A DNA stretch of 64,000 nucleotides from NCBI RefSeq assembly GCF_020379485.1, contig NC_063438.1, forward strand, positions 372,001 through 436,000, given 5' to 3'. Position numbers and translations under genes: made by a program. Each line of letters opens with the position of its first letter. Positions within the stretch are counted from its first letter, which is position 1. The notes under the pieces were generated by a model. That model saw only the letters and a program-made list of their open reading frames with translations. It made no database searches and had not been told where the DNA came from. This document shows, piece after piece, positions 1-13,400 of this stretch. Origin of the DNA: Brassica napus (Eukaryota > Streptophyta > Magnoliopsida > Brassicales > Brassicaceae).

Positions 1-135
1 TTCTTTGAAACGACGGAGGAAGAGAAGAGATCTAGCCTTAAGCTCTAACGCCGTCTCCAAACGAGGCGACATGGACAAGGCTGCGTCGAGTAAATGAAGA
101 GCTGAAGTGACGTCGTTTAGCTCCTCACTCGCCAT
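1..135 (-). CDS. TPR-like superfamily protein, N-terminal 45 codons (cut by window edge)
   Basis: The minus strand opens with an ATG at 135-133 and stays open for exactly 45 codons to the window edge, beginning MASEELNDVTSALHLLDAAL and ending in RRFKE. The text is helical and Leu/Ala-rich (LLDAALSMSPRLETALELKA), as expected for a first tetratricopeptide helix pair. It resembles the start of the Arabidopsis TPR/DnaJ-like protein that I recall as the neighbour of CKI1 (At2g47440), and the CKI1 gene follows here too. TPR units are protein-binding scaffolds; I infer no specific partner. The upstream leader on the minus strand carries long GA/CT tracts (about 480-560 and 650-667). Only the N-terminus is visible, so family membership rests on sequence recall plus position. 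Confidence 0.75.
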   Translation of the reverse strand, partial: MASEELNDVTSALHLLDAALSMSPRLETALELKARSLLFLRRFKE

Positions 136-649
136 TAAAGTCTTTGCATCTTTAATGTACTTATCAACAAGCTAAGAGATATAACAGAACAAACAGTCAA
201 AATCTTTGAATTGAATATTGATGGTGATTCTCTTTTAGAGGGAGTTTGAGATTATATTACCTTTCTTTGAGTGAACCACCAGTGTTTCTTATCGCCATTA
301 ACGTTAGAACAAACCGCCATTGGTTCTTGTTTGGAAATGAAAAATAGCTTTTGATTTGATTCAAGCGATTCGAATCATCAAGAACAGTCCAATGCGTATA
401 AGCTTTCTAATGTTTCCCCTCAAAATTCTTTGCTTCTTCTCCCCTCAAGATTTGTAAAGAGAAGTGATTGTAAAGGAACAGAGAACTTGAGAGAGATAGA
501 GAGAGAGTGTGTGTATGTGTGTGAATGTGGAGAGAAACAGAACACTATAAGGAAGAGAGAGAAAGAGATGACAGCTTTAGCCTTAAGAGAAAGAAAGCTT
601 TGATCCTTCAAATTCATAGCTGGCACCATTTCTCTTTTTCATATTCTCT

Positions 650-667
650 TTCTCTCTCTCTCTCTCT
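650..667. repeat. (TC)n microsatellite in TPR-gene leader
   Basis: An uninterrupted TC run lies upstream of the minus-strand TPR gene. GA/CT tracts are common in plant 5' leaders and core promoters. Confidence 0.8.
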
Positions 668-3616
668 TCAATAAATCTCTATTATTCTACATTGCCATAT
701 TTTTAGATTTCACACTGTCATTCTCCCGAATTTTCATTAGTAATCAAATATTGTCTTCTTGTTGAACCAAAAAAATTGTATCAAATAATGTCTTCTTGTT
801 GAACCCATTTTGTTCAACCTATTAGGTTACTAATTCAAAGTGTTTTACTAGTTGATTTTTAAAAAACATTTGTCTTAGACGTACTGTTATATGTTATTTT
901 GTCCCAAAATAAAATATATAATTTATAGTATGATTTATTTTCATAATTCTTGTTCGATATAAATAGTCGCTAACATTCTATGATTGTTGATTTTCTCTTT
1001 AACTCTTTACGTATCAATGTAAGTGGTGTTTAAAAAATTTTATTTTGTTTCATAATAAATTACGTTTTCATTATTTTAGATAAAATCTAATGTCATTTAA
1101 AATTTGTGACCAATTACAAAAGACTTTATTTTTTATTGGTTGAACTAATTTTATTTAATGCTAATTTTGTCTAACTAATATAAATTACATAAAAATTTGT
1201 ACTTTTTAAATTTTTGTGCAAAAAATTTTAACGCCGCTTAAAACGATATATATACTGCTGTAACATTGGACGAACGAAACTATTGCATTTCTTTTAGAAC
1301 TCATAACGATTATTGTCATTATCATTTATTCAACTCGCTCTGTTTTGTTATTTAGAAAAATAAAAAATGAGCATGTAATGTTGATAATGGGACGTTTAAG
1401 TCTTGACCATGTGAATATTTGCGTACATATAGTGGCACGTTATAATGCTTAGATAGTGGATACATGATAGTTTGCATGTTATATAGTTCAATGATATACT
1501 GATATATGAATATATAACACATTGGATTTCATAAACATTAATAAACAATGGACACCCTCTGACCCTCATTCTAATTCATGATCTATCGATTGGGTAGGTG
1601 TCTCAAGCGTTTACTTGAGTTAAATTAATACCCGGACTAAGATTATAGTTTCTGTAAACCAACATGCCCTACTTGGACGATAGACGTTTGTACACATGTT
1701 ACGGGTGCTCAAACAAGATAAATAGTTTAAACGGTATGATTTACGTACTAATTAATTATATAAAAAGTAATCAAAAGCCAAGCTAAATTTTGATTTTGTG
1801 AAAATGGTTTTTGTTTATCTGCAAAATTAAATTCTAAAACCGAATCTAAGTTGTTAACCCTCATGCGCTTGTTAGGTTTTGGAATTGTGGTTAGTTCAAG
1901 AAGAGTACGATCTAAAATTTAAACCGTAAAAAAAACTGAACTAGCTCGTTAAATAACTTAATGGGCACATGAAAGCATGTGAAAACGGTAATTAAAATCG
2001 ATTACTAGAGAGGTAAGTGGTAAACTTAGAAACTAACATTATGATTTGTGTTAACGAAAAAGGTTCTTAATTATTTTGCAAGCTGTAAGGAGCAAGACAA
2101 GAATCGTGCTTTCCTATTTTTAATCAACTATTCACAAACTTTATATTTACTTTTATACCTTTTTATTTATGTCGAGATAATTAAACTTGATACTAGTAAA
2201 AAGTATGTCGATTTATTCTAAGCTTAAAAAAGAATTACGTACTCTGCGTGCAAATATGATACGGACCTCACTCAAAAATGGCTGTTCTTGTGTTTTAACT
2301 TTTATATGGCTCTGTTTAATTAGTCAATTTTTTTTTTTGACAATTATTCATAAAAGTCAAATCAAATAATTAAATACATTGCCATATCAGAATTGTCCAG
2401 TTAATAACTTAATATGGCGGTACGTGTCATTTTCATGTTATAGGTTAACCAATGAACTGGAGGAGTGGTACTTGTACAGATCAGCGTTGTGCATAGCCAC
2501 ACATCATTATTACCTATTTGGCAGAACAAACTCTCTTAATTTGTATATTTACCTAAATCATCATTCATCATCGTGATTTTTAAACCGCTGGTTTTTTGTT
2601 ATTTGAATCCGAATAAAGCACACATTACCAGCAACCATCTGTGTTAATTATACAAGACTTGTGCTTCCACGTATATATACCATCTTGAACTCTATATTAA
2701 TCTTTAGAGATTCAATATAACCTGTAATCGTCTTATGACATTTTTGTTTACTGTATTTTTGAAGAACGAATATATGACATATGATTGTGTCTGGATTCAA
2801 ACATACTGGTCGTTAAAATCTTATAATTAACGAAGAAGTTCAAAAAAAAATATTGAGAAATTAGGTGAAAGCGGGAGCAGTAGAATTTAGTCTGATTGGA
2901 GCTGTGGCCATCGCAATAATTGCGGAAGATTCCATTAGAGTCTGACTTAATTTAAGTGGTGCGAATTATGTTCTGCAAGAAAATAAGATTGGGTCCATAC
3001 ACACACACATATATAAATCGTTATATGTCGCCAGTGTTTTTAATATATTCTAAGAAAATAAAGGGAACTAAATAAGTTATGTGCATATATAAATTTATTA
3101 TTAAACTACAACCCGGAATTTGATAACTTTATTACGAGCATATATAAACTAAAACAAAAACACATTCTACTTTATAATTATAAAATATTATAAAATGGTG
3201 TATTTTTCTTTAAAATTCCTGAAATTGAGATCCTACTTTTATAATACTAGTTACAAACTTACAATACAATGGGTTACAATAGTTTTTTCCTTACTTAAAT
3301 ATTGGTCAATCTTTCACAAGTGTCATAAAAAGAAATTATCATTACAAAATGGTTGTATAAGAATGTTGAAAAAACCAAGTTATTATACACATATACTTGA
3401 AGGGCTTGAGGAACATTGAACAAGAAGATGGCAAAAACAAAAAGACAGGCTCATCATAAAGAAATAAATGCAGAAGTGGAAAAACACATGTTGTGGCTCC
3501 TTTTCCTTTGAATTATATCAAATAAGTTTGTTTCTAATAGAAAAACTTGACAAAAAAATCAAATAAGTATATTAAACGATTATAGACAAATGCATATTAT
3601 TCCATTCATACGATTA

Positions 3617-3737
3617 AGGGAGCGCTTGGGAACTCTATTTTCCCGATAAGAATATCACTAATACAACCGCCTCTTGTCTCTGTCATCCGAGATTAATCGG
3701 GTCTTTACGGTCTGGATGACCTCGGGTCATCATAAAA
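3617..3737. other. GC-rich island ending in an A-tract, possible retroposon remnant
   Basis: About 120 bp are much richer in G and C than the flanks and end in seven As (3734-3740 region). It contains small self-complementary pieces (GTCATCC with GGATGAC; CCGA with TCGG around GATTAA). It has no open frame of note and matches no tRNA or rRNA I can recognise. A retroposed fragment is one reading, but I find no flanking target duplication. Confidence 0.3.
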
Positions 3738-4875
3738 AAACATATCAATAATATAATCTAACAACAAGAAAATAAAATGATTACTTGATTATTTTACAGG
3801 AACGACTTCCTCCCGTATTTATTTTCACCTGTATACAAATTAATACATTATATATATATATAAATTGTGAGTTAAGTATATATAATCACTTTGAGACACA
3901 AAAGGATGAACATATAATTAATTAGGGTATTCATACGTATATATGTCAGGCCCTGTCATGGATCGAGACGTTAGGTTTAAAGTTAGTGGTCACAGATTTT
4001 GCCAGAATGGTTCGAGTAAAATTTAAAGCACTGGAATCTATCTGTTATTATAATGACATCAGGAATATATTTTAATAGACTAGTACTCTAATTTTATTTT
4101 ATCATTGTATAGAGTTGTAAAAGGTTTAAATTCAAGATATATAAAATGAGGTTTGATTAAACGTAATTAACGGTCCCCATTCTCTAAACATGTTCGTATC
4201 CGAGGAGGCACACACTATTAATGACGCATAGCCGCATATACATAAAGCATTAAAATGATTAAAACCTCCACATAGTGATAAGATATGCGCATATATTATC
4301 ACAAAACTAAAAAAAACTTACAGTTTGTTAAAATTTACTTATTATCATTACGGCTATTCGATCTTACTGATTCGTAAACAACAGACCTTGCCAATAAAAC
4401 AAGTGAGAAATCAAATCAGAAAGAAGATAAATCAATTTGATTTCAATTTCTTTCATGTGCATCCTTGTGAAAGTCTAGCCAAACAAGTAAATGTGCTTAT
4501 CTCTAATCTTTGAGGGGTACTTGTCTGAGTTGTCTCTAATTTGAGCAGGGTTCAGTAGCTTCTTCTACTCTTGTGGTAATAGCCATCTCTAATGTGAGCT
4601 TTGTTGTAAGCTTTTTTTTTGGTCAAACACGTTCATAATTCATATAAATATATTTAAGACCAAATACCAAAAAAAAACAGCTGCTAAAACCCAAAATCAT
4701 AAAAATATATTTTGAATATATACTCTCAAATTTTCATAATACTATTTCATCTTTCACTATATATATGCATATGTTTGATCCTCGCATAATTCATATAAGA
4801 AATGTACATATGTTTCTGAAAAAAGATTGCCATAGACTAAAATATCTTTGGAGATATTTGTACGAAATTCTAACG

Positions 4876-4918
4876 AAACATTTCATAAATTATTTACAAA
4901 AAAACATTTCATAAATTA
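4876..4918 (+). mobile_element. Ultra-short retroposition-like scar
   Basis: AAACATTTCATAAATTA occurs at 4876-4892 and 4902-4918, flanking only TTTACAAAA. The A-tract abuts the second copy, as in target-primed insertion. Confidence 0.55.
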
Positions 4919-5027
4919 AATATCCAATGATCTCATACATACTTATAAACAAAATACACATATATTATATATATCATGTATGGTGCTACCATCATTCATT
5001 GCATGGTTCCAAACGACTCATATAGTC

Positions 5028-5950
5028 TTTTTTTTTTATCAAAAGCATAACTTAGATTAAGAGTAGCACGGAGGCTAAATTGTTGCAGTTACAGAAGAGT
5101 GAAGAGAGTACAAAGCTGACTTCGCAAGAGAGTCAGCTACAACATTTGTTAAACGCGGAATGAAATGAAAAGAGATAGATTGAAAAGTTTGCGCCATGAT
5201 AAAGATATCATGAAGAACACCTTTCAAGGCAACATCCTGTGTTTGAGACTTCAGCAACGAGATGAGCACCTTAGAGTCAGAGAAGACATTTAAACTACTG
5301 ACATGGGAGGAGGTAGCTGCCATAAATGCAGCCTTAACCGCCAAAGCCTCAGCCACTAGAGCCGAGGAAACAAAGCGACGGTGTGATGAAAAACAATCGG
5401 TGTGAACCTTCTCAGCATCCTGGAGATACCAACCAAGGCCACAGTTTCCAGTTGAAGGGTTCCAAGCTGCATCCGAGTAAACAGACCAAGTATAAGAGTT
5501 AGTAACAGGAACATTAACATTAACAGCAGGAACCACATGGTGTGGTAATGAGATTTTTTCGATACAGGTTTGGGCTGCCTTCCAAGCTCGGGCGTCTTGG
5601 ATTGCTTTCAATACCGAGTTCTCTTCCGAGAACTGTTTGTTCTCAAACAAGAGTTTATTCCTATTGGTCCATAGGACCCATAGGACCCAAGGGTACAAAG
5701 GTATATCTCCTAGTCCCAGTGGTGGAAGAGAGATCATCTTCCGGCAACATTGAAGCAGCGCTGAGACAGAGTTAATGACACTAGTTACCGGTTTATGCAG
5801 GCATGGTACAAGATCCCAAACTTTCTCGGCGAAAGGGCATTGGAGGAGAACATGTAGTTCCGTTTCTCGAGCTCCACATCTTTGACAGACAGATGAGACA
5901 GAGAGGCCTCTACTCTCCAGCAAGGATCCAACCGGCGTACAGTTCATTAT
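5028..5950 (-). mobile_element. 5'-truncated LINE (L1-type) insertion
   Basis: A minus-strand fragment carries only the C-terminal end of a plant L1 ORF2 (see the pseudogene entry). On the element strand it ends with a short 3' UTR and an A-tail, seen as the T-run at 5028-5037. The left-hand end of the coding match coincides with an abrupt change to AT-rich DNA near 5950, with an in-frame stop just upstream, as expected for 5' truncation during reverse transcription. I could not define a convincing target-site duplication, so the insertion is probably old. It is a different subfamily from the full-length LINE at 33.8-40.2 kb, with clearly divergent protein sequence. Confidence 0.85.
5075..5947 (-). 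pseudogene. LINE ORF2 C-terminal remnant: zinc-binding RT tail plus RNase H
   Basis: This is a 290-codon open frame without endonuclease or polymerase domains. Residues about 10-45 carry the zf-RVT signature of plant LINEs (C21-x2-C24, H32, C37 in CQRCGARETELHVLLQC), followed by the PWVLWVLWTNRNKLLFENK stretch seen in many plant L1 ORF2 proteins. From about residue 155 an RNase H-like domain follows: SDAAWNPSTGNCGLGW with catalytic-type D159, then VAEALAVKAA, FSDSKVLI and the terminal FHFIPRLTNVVADSLAKSAL. The frame is still open, but the protein lacks the domains needed to mobilise itself. The first ATG lies within the truncated element, so this is a remnant, not a host gene. The parallel region of the complete LINE here reads VDAAWDLRTGNCGIG. 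Confidence 0.88.
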
Positions 5951-7703
5951 CTATTATTATACTGTATATAATTTGGTTGCTGCAAACGGAATCATATCCC
6001 AAGACATGGGTTTTAGATAGAACAAAATAAGTGTCCGAATGAATACTATTTTAAACCAAACATAGTTTAAATATCATAATCGCAAATGCAAACGCCATTA
6101 TTTTGTAATTTACTACTACTAAAAAACAAATGATGTTTACGTTGGGCAACCAAGAATTTAGTTACGCCCAAATTCACACAATTTAGACCTCTTAGTATTT
6201 TGATTTTTTTTAAAGTTATTTTCCTACTCTTTTTTTCCTTATATCTGCTCGAACTGAACTAATTATCAAAAAAGGAGTCAGAGAGACCTCTGAGGAAAGG
6301 CACGTGTTCTCGGATTAGGTTTCACGTGGGAATGAGTTATCCCATGTGCCATTCCACAAAAAAGCCCTGTTTTTTTCACAATCTAGTATTATTAAATTTT
6401 CGATTTCTTCTTTTCTCTCTGTTATTAAAGCTTTTTTTGATCTATACGTTAAGCTATATATGCTTTGTTTTATTCGTTTATTTTGAAACAAATAGTTGCT
6501 TATGAAAACGAGGTTGTTTAGATTTGATTTACAATATTATAAAAAATACATTCTGACATTGACGTTGAAGGATTCTATTAAAACGAAGACCAAGCTTCTG
6601 AAACAATTACATATCATTCTAACAATTAGTTATTTAATTTGTTTTGACATCATTACTTAAAGTTTTGGTTTCTTTACTTAGAGAGTAGAATATATCATTA
6701 CATAGAGATAGTTTCAAGAAAGAAAGAAAATAGTAGAAGAAGGCATCAAAAAAGGGTCCGGCACCAGCTTGGCAATGCTTAGCTAAAAAGTTGTAAATAA
6801 TGCAATAAGAACTTAACGGAAATAAATAAAAATAAATATGTAAGGAAAATAGATCGGAATATCGAAAATGATATATTTTGTAGTTATGGAGACAAGAATC
6901 GATCCAAAGGTGTACTCTGGACTTGAAAGCAAAGATAAAAAAGCGAATGACAATAATTGGGAAAACATGTGAACAAAAGTCTTGAATTCACAGATTTTGA
7001 TGATATAGTTTCATGGGTTTTTCTCTCATCACAGGACAGAATCTTATCTTAATAGTAGCAGCCGCTAATATGCACTGTGTTTGGCGGTTACGATTAGCGT
7101 TCAGGAATTAGACTTTGAAATGTGTTTTATTGAGAGTGGGACACTTAAAGCATAAGGATCATACAACAATGGAGACTCACATGTATATCACATAAGTGGA
7201 TGGTCCTCATTGCGCTCTACGTAGGACATAGATTTGTGAGTATGTCAAAACATATTTCACATGGTACACTCATACATTAGCCCCACTTTGTAGTGTCTAG
7301 ATAAAAGATTGGGACTAAATATTTTTAGCTCGAATATGGCCTCTTAGATGCAAAGTGGCTGTGTAAGCAGATTGTGGATACAATTTACTCTGTAACTAAA
7401 TCTTCATTTTCAGTAATGACATTTACAATTTAGCAAAAAAAAAAAAAGGATCAGCCTTGGTGTCAGGGTCGGACGTACACTCATATTTCTTTGATGTAGT
7501 GTTGTTTGTAAATTCTCCTCATAACACGTAGACGCGAGTTCAATTTTCCCTCCATCTTTTTTCTTTGTTTGTTTTTTGATAATCACAATAATTAAAAGAG
7601 TTGATCGTAGACTGTGATCACCTTTTCAAACAACTTTGATTTCCTTATATGTCTATGTATATTATAATAATTGAAGAAGTATATAAACTACCTAAATTAA
7701 ATA

Positions 7704-7741
7704 ACAGTTAATTTTTTTTTTTTTAACAACCACAGTTAATT
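7704..7741 (-). mobile_element. Ultra-short retroposition-like scar
   Basis: ACAGTTAATT occurs at 7704-7713 and 7732-7741. The insert reads GGTTGTT then an A-run on the minus strand. At 10 bp this is the shortest duplication of the set and could be chance. Confidence 0.35.
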
Positions 7742-8358
7742 ATTTTCTTATCCTTAGCAGTTAACGTTTTTTCTCTTAACTTTTCATCATTTTTGTTTCT
7801 TCTCTGCCGATTGATTATCATGATAAAAGTATTTCATCTGTTAATCTTGTTTTTCTGGAATAAGCGCCTCTCCCAAACTCCATGTAAGTTTTCCTCTCCT
7901 TTATTTCTCTGTTTTTTTTGTAAGTTTTTATATTTTTCATTAGAAATTTCTAAAAAAATTGCAAACTGATAGATGTTATAAAAATTGTTTGAATTTCAGA
8001 AATAATTTTTAAAAGTTCTTAATAAAGTAAAATCAGTCTAAGTTTTACTTGCAAAAAAAAAATTGCAAACTTGACAAAACCTTGTAAACGGATAGTATTA
8101 ACAAAATTTGATCAAAAGCCGAGCCATACGAAGCAAAAAAAAAGTAAAAATAGTTAAAATTAAGTGCATTATTTTAAGATAAATTTGGCCTAAATGGAAT
8201 TCCAAACAGTAAAATAGTTGGCTTATGTAAAATAAATTTTAAACCCGATTAAATTTGACCTATAATACTATTTATCTTCGAGGTAAATATTCTATTAACT
8301 CTAATTTCACACATTGACGTCATTATCACTGTTTTTGAGTTTGATCAGCTTATATGTG

Positions 8359-8361
8359 TAT

Positions 8362-8392
<31 letters not shown>
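8359..8392. repeat. Compound (CA)n(TA)n microsatellite
   Basis: About ten CA units run directly into six TA units. Confidence 0.9.
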
Positions 8393-8403
8393 ATATGTTT
8401 TAA

Positions 8404-9305
8404 GATAAAATATGATTAATTCAATAAATAGTTTATCATTTTAATTTCAGTTTTGAGAACATTCTCATCGTCTTAGTTATGCTATTTCACTATTCTTATG
8501 CTTAATTATCTTTATTTCATATAGTATATCAATATAATCTATCTTATCAAAATTTTTTAAAATACTGAATAATTTTAATATGTTTAATAATAATTCTAAA
8601 ACATCATAATTTTATATTTTTAAATAGATAAAATAAATAGAAATGGAAACAACTTTTTCTTTTGTATACAGAAATAAATTTTATTAATGTTCTATCATCT
8701 TGTTTGTCTTTAGTAATTGATAAATTATCTGTCTTATTTAAACTTTTAAAAAGATCTTTAATTTTTCATATTATCATTTATGACTAATTCAAAATGAATG
8801 AAGAATGATGATTTTAAACACGGCTTTTACTTCAAGGTTCTTACTTTCAATTAATTTATAAATGTTAGTATAATTATTCTAGATAAAGTGAATTAATTTA
8901 ATAAATATTGAATTTTGTCATTTTATTTTAGGTTTTGAAAAAATCTCATCCTATTAGTTATACTATTTCATTATTTTTCAATTTAATTATATTTATTTCA
9001 TATAATATATCAATATAATCAATTTTATCAAACATTTTTAAAAAATTGAATAATTTTTAATATGTTTAATAGTATTTTACAACATCATAATTGCTATGTA
9101 ATTTATTTCTATTTTTAAATAGTTATAAGTAAATAAAAATGGATACCAATTTTTTTTATTTTGTACTGACATAAATTTTATTGATACTATATCATCTTGT
9201 TCGTCTTTAATAATTGATAGATATTCGTTCTTATTCAAAATTTTCTAAAAGATCATAAATTTAGACTAAATTTTGATATTATAATTTATAACTAGTCCAA
9301 AATAA
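8404..9305. repeat. Two diverged AT-rich direct copies, about 0.4 kb each
   Basis: Copy 1 (about 8404-8805) and copy 2 (about 8882-9305) share ordered blocks: GATAAA-nnn-ATTAATT at the start, TTTCATATA(G/A)TATATCAATATAATC in the middle, and ATCATCTTGTT(T/C)GTCTTTA near the end. The offset between blocks grows from 478 to 498 bp through small indels. There is no coding content. It may be an old tandem duplication or two copies of a non-autonomous element; I see no terminal inverted repeats. Confidence 0.65.
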
Positions 9306-10472
9306 AAAAACTAATAATAGTATATAAGTAATTGTATTGGACACATATTGATTTTTACAAATAATATTTTTAATATAAAATATTTTATGCACCATAAATT
9401 ATGATAAATTAAACTAAAAACATGATTACTATAAATATTTAACTTTAAATGTTTTAGAATTATTTTATAAAAATGATTTCAATTATTCTTATTCCAAAAC
9501 TTTGTTATTTACTAGATGTGATGTCAAACCTAAAAGAAAATTTTCGGCTTCCATAAATCAAAGTCAGCCTCCTTGATTTTACTACATATATATATGTTCA
9601 TCCTAACACTGTAACACATACATGTATAAACAATTGCATATGCATCAAACTCTATACATAAGGATATCATAAAGAATGTCAGCACTTTTATCTTCTATTC
9701 GCAATTCACATTGCATTTTCACAAAGGTTATATGGTTTTATTAGCCACAAAGATACCCATTTTCTTGTTATCTAAGGTTTAAATCAATGATTTTTGTGTG
9801 AAATGATTTACATGTAATTTAATTGCATGAGATATATTGTTAAAACTTAAATCCTAGTGGCTAATGCCTGAGATTGCTTTCTCAAATCAGATATGCTTTT
9901 ATATATTATTATGATTTGTTTGTGCTAACCTTCCTTTTATCCCTTTGCAATAGATACCATATATTCATACATATTCGTGATATTGTGTTATCGTACTTGA
10001 ATTTCATAAGATTTTAATTTATTTGGTGGAGATCTACATAATCTACAGTATTTTATATTTCTTTGTTGTCAAATATGGTAATCGACAGATACTTTTTGAA
10101 AAAATATCAAGGATCAAACTGTTTAAGAGTTTAATCCAATAATCCATTACAGAAGAAAAGATCAAGTGAAATCCTCTTTTTAGATACAAAGATTAGTAGC
10201 TACTAGAAGGAGACATTGAAAGAGATTAGCAGTTTTCTAGGGTTTTTAGAACTGAGTACTTTAACGTCTTTGTAACACGGTTAAGAGTGGTACTTTATTG
10301 GCAATAATACTTAATGAGAAAGTTATATATTGTTTTTGCCAAAATTTTGTAAGAAAATATATATAGAAAAGGATCTTGAGAATCAAAGTAACGAAAAGAT
10401 AAAGAGATACACTTATTAATTAGTTTGATTTTTCTTGTTTTTGTTTTGTGGATCTTCAAATCTACAGAAGTG

Positions 10473-13400
10473 ATGGTGAAAGTTACAAAGTTTGTTTCTT
10501 CTCGTCCATTAGTCAGCCTCATCCTCCTGGTAATTTTTCTGCATCTTCAAATTATTTTTATCATAAAATTTTGGTTACTTAGTAGTGTTTTGAGTTCATA
10601 CGATTATTTGTGTTTTTCCTTTTGGTTCTTAATCTTTGATTAGCAAAAATGATAATCTATGTTTTGCTTTTGCCGTGCTTTTAGGGTTTTCACGAATTAA
10701 TATGTTGTTGATTGTTTCGTTTGTTATTTTTTTAGCGTCTTTAGGGTTTTAGGATGTACCTTTTCTTTTGTTCTCAGTGAGCGTTTGATCAGACATGGTT
10801 TATAACTCTGATTTCTTCAACTTTGTTTGCTTTCATCCCTTCATTATTTGACAGACTTTTAATGTGTTTTACAAGCCGAACTCAATAATGATATATATAT
10901 ATATATATATAACTGAGCGTGTTGATGAAATCAAAGAAGTTTCTGATTGTATATTATCCATTCCGCACAGAAATATCATATATAAACATTATATAAGAAC
11001 TGCATGTTAACCTATTAAAATTATCTAAATGTTGTATTGTTATGTGTATGCATATATCATATTTTTTTTGTGAATAAAGGTTGTTCACTAACAAAGAACA
11101 AATTCTAGGTTGTTTTCGGAACCATACCGATTGTGATATGGTGCATAGCAACGAAGAACATAAGAAACAACGTTGATTCACTCACTGAAGATCGTCGGTC
11201 AAGTCTAGTTTCTGAAATCGAAAACATCGGAAGATTCATTTATCCAAAGACGAACTCATCTACAATAAGTTTAGCAGGAGTGATAGACTCTTTTATCACC
11301 AACAACAACAATATACATTTCACGGAGATTCAAACACAGGTTGTTCATTTTGGCTACTACTGTTTATAACTACATAGTTATTACATATAAACTTCATTAA
11401 TATACATAACTGTTAATTGTTGTTGATATTGTATTTTTCAGATCGCACCAGTGTTGTTTCATGCTTACTCAATGATCCCTGAAGTCTCACAAGTGTCATA
11501 CATGAGTACAGACGGTCTCTTGTTTTCTTACATCACGGGAATAAACACAAGCTTCGCGGTTTTTGCCAATTCAACTGGTGGAGACTACACTTGGTACACT
11601 CAAACCATTGATCAGAGAACCGGTCTTCTCAACGGCGATGCAACGAGATCTCAGCCGTTAGATGTGACTAATACAGATTGGTTCCATGCAGCACAGAGAG
11701 ATCACGTTACCGCCTTTGTGGGAACTGGTTTGGGAGGACAAGATAACGAGAGACTGTTTCAGACAGTGGTTAGCTTGGACAGCAAGAAAGGAGTTGTTTC
11801 GTTAGGGTTTCCGGTTAAATCTTTTACCAGTGACTTGAACCGTTTGAATCTTCGCGGCGGAGAGCTTTACATGTGGACTAAGGACGGAACAGTACTTGTT
11901 TATGAAAGTTCACTCAATGTTTCTTCCTTCATCCCCAGAGATTGCAGTTCCGGTTGGGTGAAGGAGACCAAAGGATCAAAATTCGAAGCTTACTGCTCAG
12001 TTCTTGAAGTGTCTGGCGTGCCTCTGGTAAATGTTTATATCATCTTCTGTGAGATAGATTAATTCATCACTTCTAATGTTCTTTTTTTCTTCTTTAAATC
12101 AGAGTTACACACTCATATCTCCCAACAAAGGAGAAGGAACAAGCATCAGTAATGCGGCTATGTATATGCTTATTTTCATGGCTATTTATGCCTTCTTCTG
12201 GCCTCTAGGGTTTGTTGTGTGTATGGTGAGAGCAGCAAGAAGAGAGATGGATCTACGTTCATCGCTGATAAACCAAATGGAAGCAACACAACAAGCTGAG
12301 AGGAAGAGCATGAACAAGAGTCAAGCCTTTGCACAAGCTAGCCACGACATTAGAGGTTCCCTTGCCGGGATCACCGGTCTGATTGATCTCTGCCGTCAAG
12401 AAGTTAAACCTGGCTCTGACGTTGACGCTAGTCTTCAGCAAATGAATGTATGCACCAAGGATCTCGTTGGTAAGTCTCTTGAATCTTATGCGCATGGTTG
12501 GATCTGAAATTTTGGAAGCTATAAACATTTCTTTAAAAAATTAATAAAGTATATTTATTTCGTAATTTTGGAGATTAAAAAATCTTTAAAAATATTGGAG
12601 GTCGAGGCTAATGTTTCATGTTGTTGTAACAGCTCTGCTTAACTCAGTCTTGGACATGAGCAAAATCGAAAGCGGGAAGATGCTTCTAGAGGAAGAAGAG
12701 TTCAACCTAGCAAAGCTTCTCGAAGACGTGGTCGACTTCTTCCACCCTATGGCCATGAAGAAAAAGGTCGACGTGGTTTTGGATCTTCACGACGGCTCAA
12801 TCTTGAAATCCTCCAACGTGAGAGGAGACAGTGGCAAGCTCAAGCAAATCCTGAACAATCTCGTTAGCAATGCGGTCAAGTTCACAGTGGAGGGACACAT
12901 TTCGATCAGAGCTTGGGCCCAGAAGCCAGGGCCCAAGAGCTCCGTTGTCTTGGCCTCTGAACCCAAAGGAAGCGTATCAATGTTTTCAAAGCTCATGTTG
13001 TGCATGAGCAAAGACCAGTCTTCATCATCAGTCTATGAGAATGAGATATCGAACTCGATAAGAAACAACGCGAACACGATGGAGTTTGTGTTTGAAGTGG
13101 ACGATACGGGGAAAGGGATACCTGTGGAGATGCGTAAGTCAGTGTTTGAGAACTACGTTCAGGTGAGAGAAACAGCTCGAGGACAGCAAGGCACTGGACT
13201 AGGGTTAGGGATTGTGCAGTCTCTGGTGAGGTTAATGGGAGGAGAGATAAGAATCACTGAGAAGGCGATGGGAGAGAAGGGGACTTGTTTCCAGTTCAAT
13301 GTTTTGTTGTTGACAGCCTCAGAGACCGACGTGAACGCGAGAGAGGACATTGAATCAGTAGCAGGAGGAGATTACGTGGCATCCACGCCAAACCTCGGCT

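Larger units (their letters stand above)
136..5027. other. AT-rich intergenic region, no gene recognised
   Basis: This holds the 5' leader and promoter of the TPR gene at its left end, then about 4 kb of AT-rich DNA. The short open frames here (for example 2187-2369, 3195-3419, 4325-4513) are low-complexity and resemble no protein I know. A 25-bp direct repeat with one mismatch lies at 744-768 and 781-805. A small GC-rich island (3617-3737) and a tiny insertion scar (4876-4918) are listed separately. Confidence 0.6.
5951..10472. other. AT-rich intergenic region upstream of CKI1
   Basis: No coding region is recognisable. A short segment at about 6298-6360 has two ACGTG-type G-box motifs (GGCACGTG and TTTCACGTGGG) and CATGTGCC in less AT-rich sequence. 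A very degenerate tRNA-like stretch lies near 7490-7560. A CA/TA microsatellite, a two-copy direct duplication and one insertion scar are listed separately. The last 200 bp should contain the CKI1 promoter and leader. Confidence 0.6.

Noticed and set aside
744..805. A further micro-retroposition scar
   Set aside because: The 25-bp duplication has its A-run next to the wrong copy for target-primed insertion, so a simple local duplication is more likely.
2187..4513. Short plus-strand frames as small genes
   Set aside because: Their composition is that of random AT-rich DNA, without splice context or similarity to known peptides.
5950..6000. Target-site duplication of the truncated LINE (CAAACG..CATAT near 5010 and 5983)
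   Set aside because: The match is short and imperfect, and the right copy is about 30 bp away from the element end.
7490..7575. tRNA-derived SINE or tRNA gene
   Set aside because: GCGAGTTCAATTTTCC vaguely resembles a B box and a T-rich tract follows, but no convincing A box or cloverleaf can be drawn.
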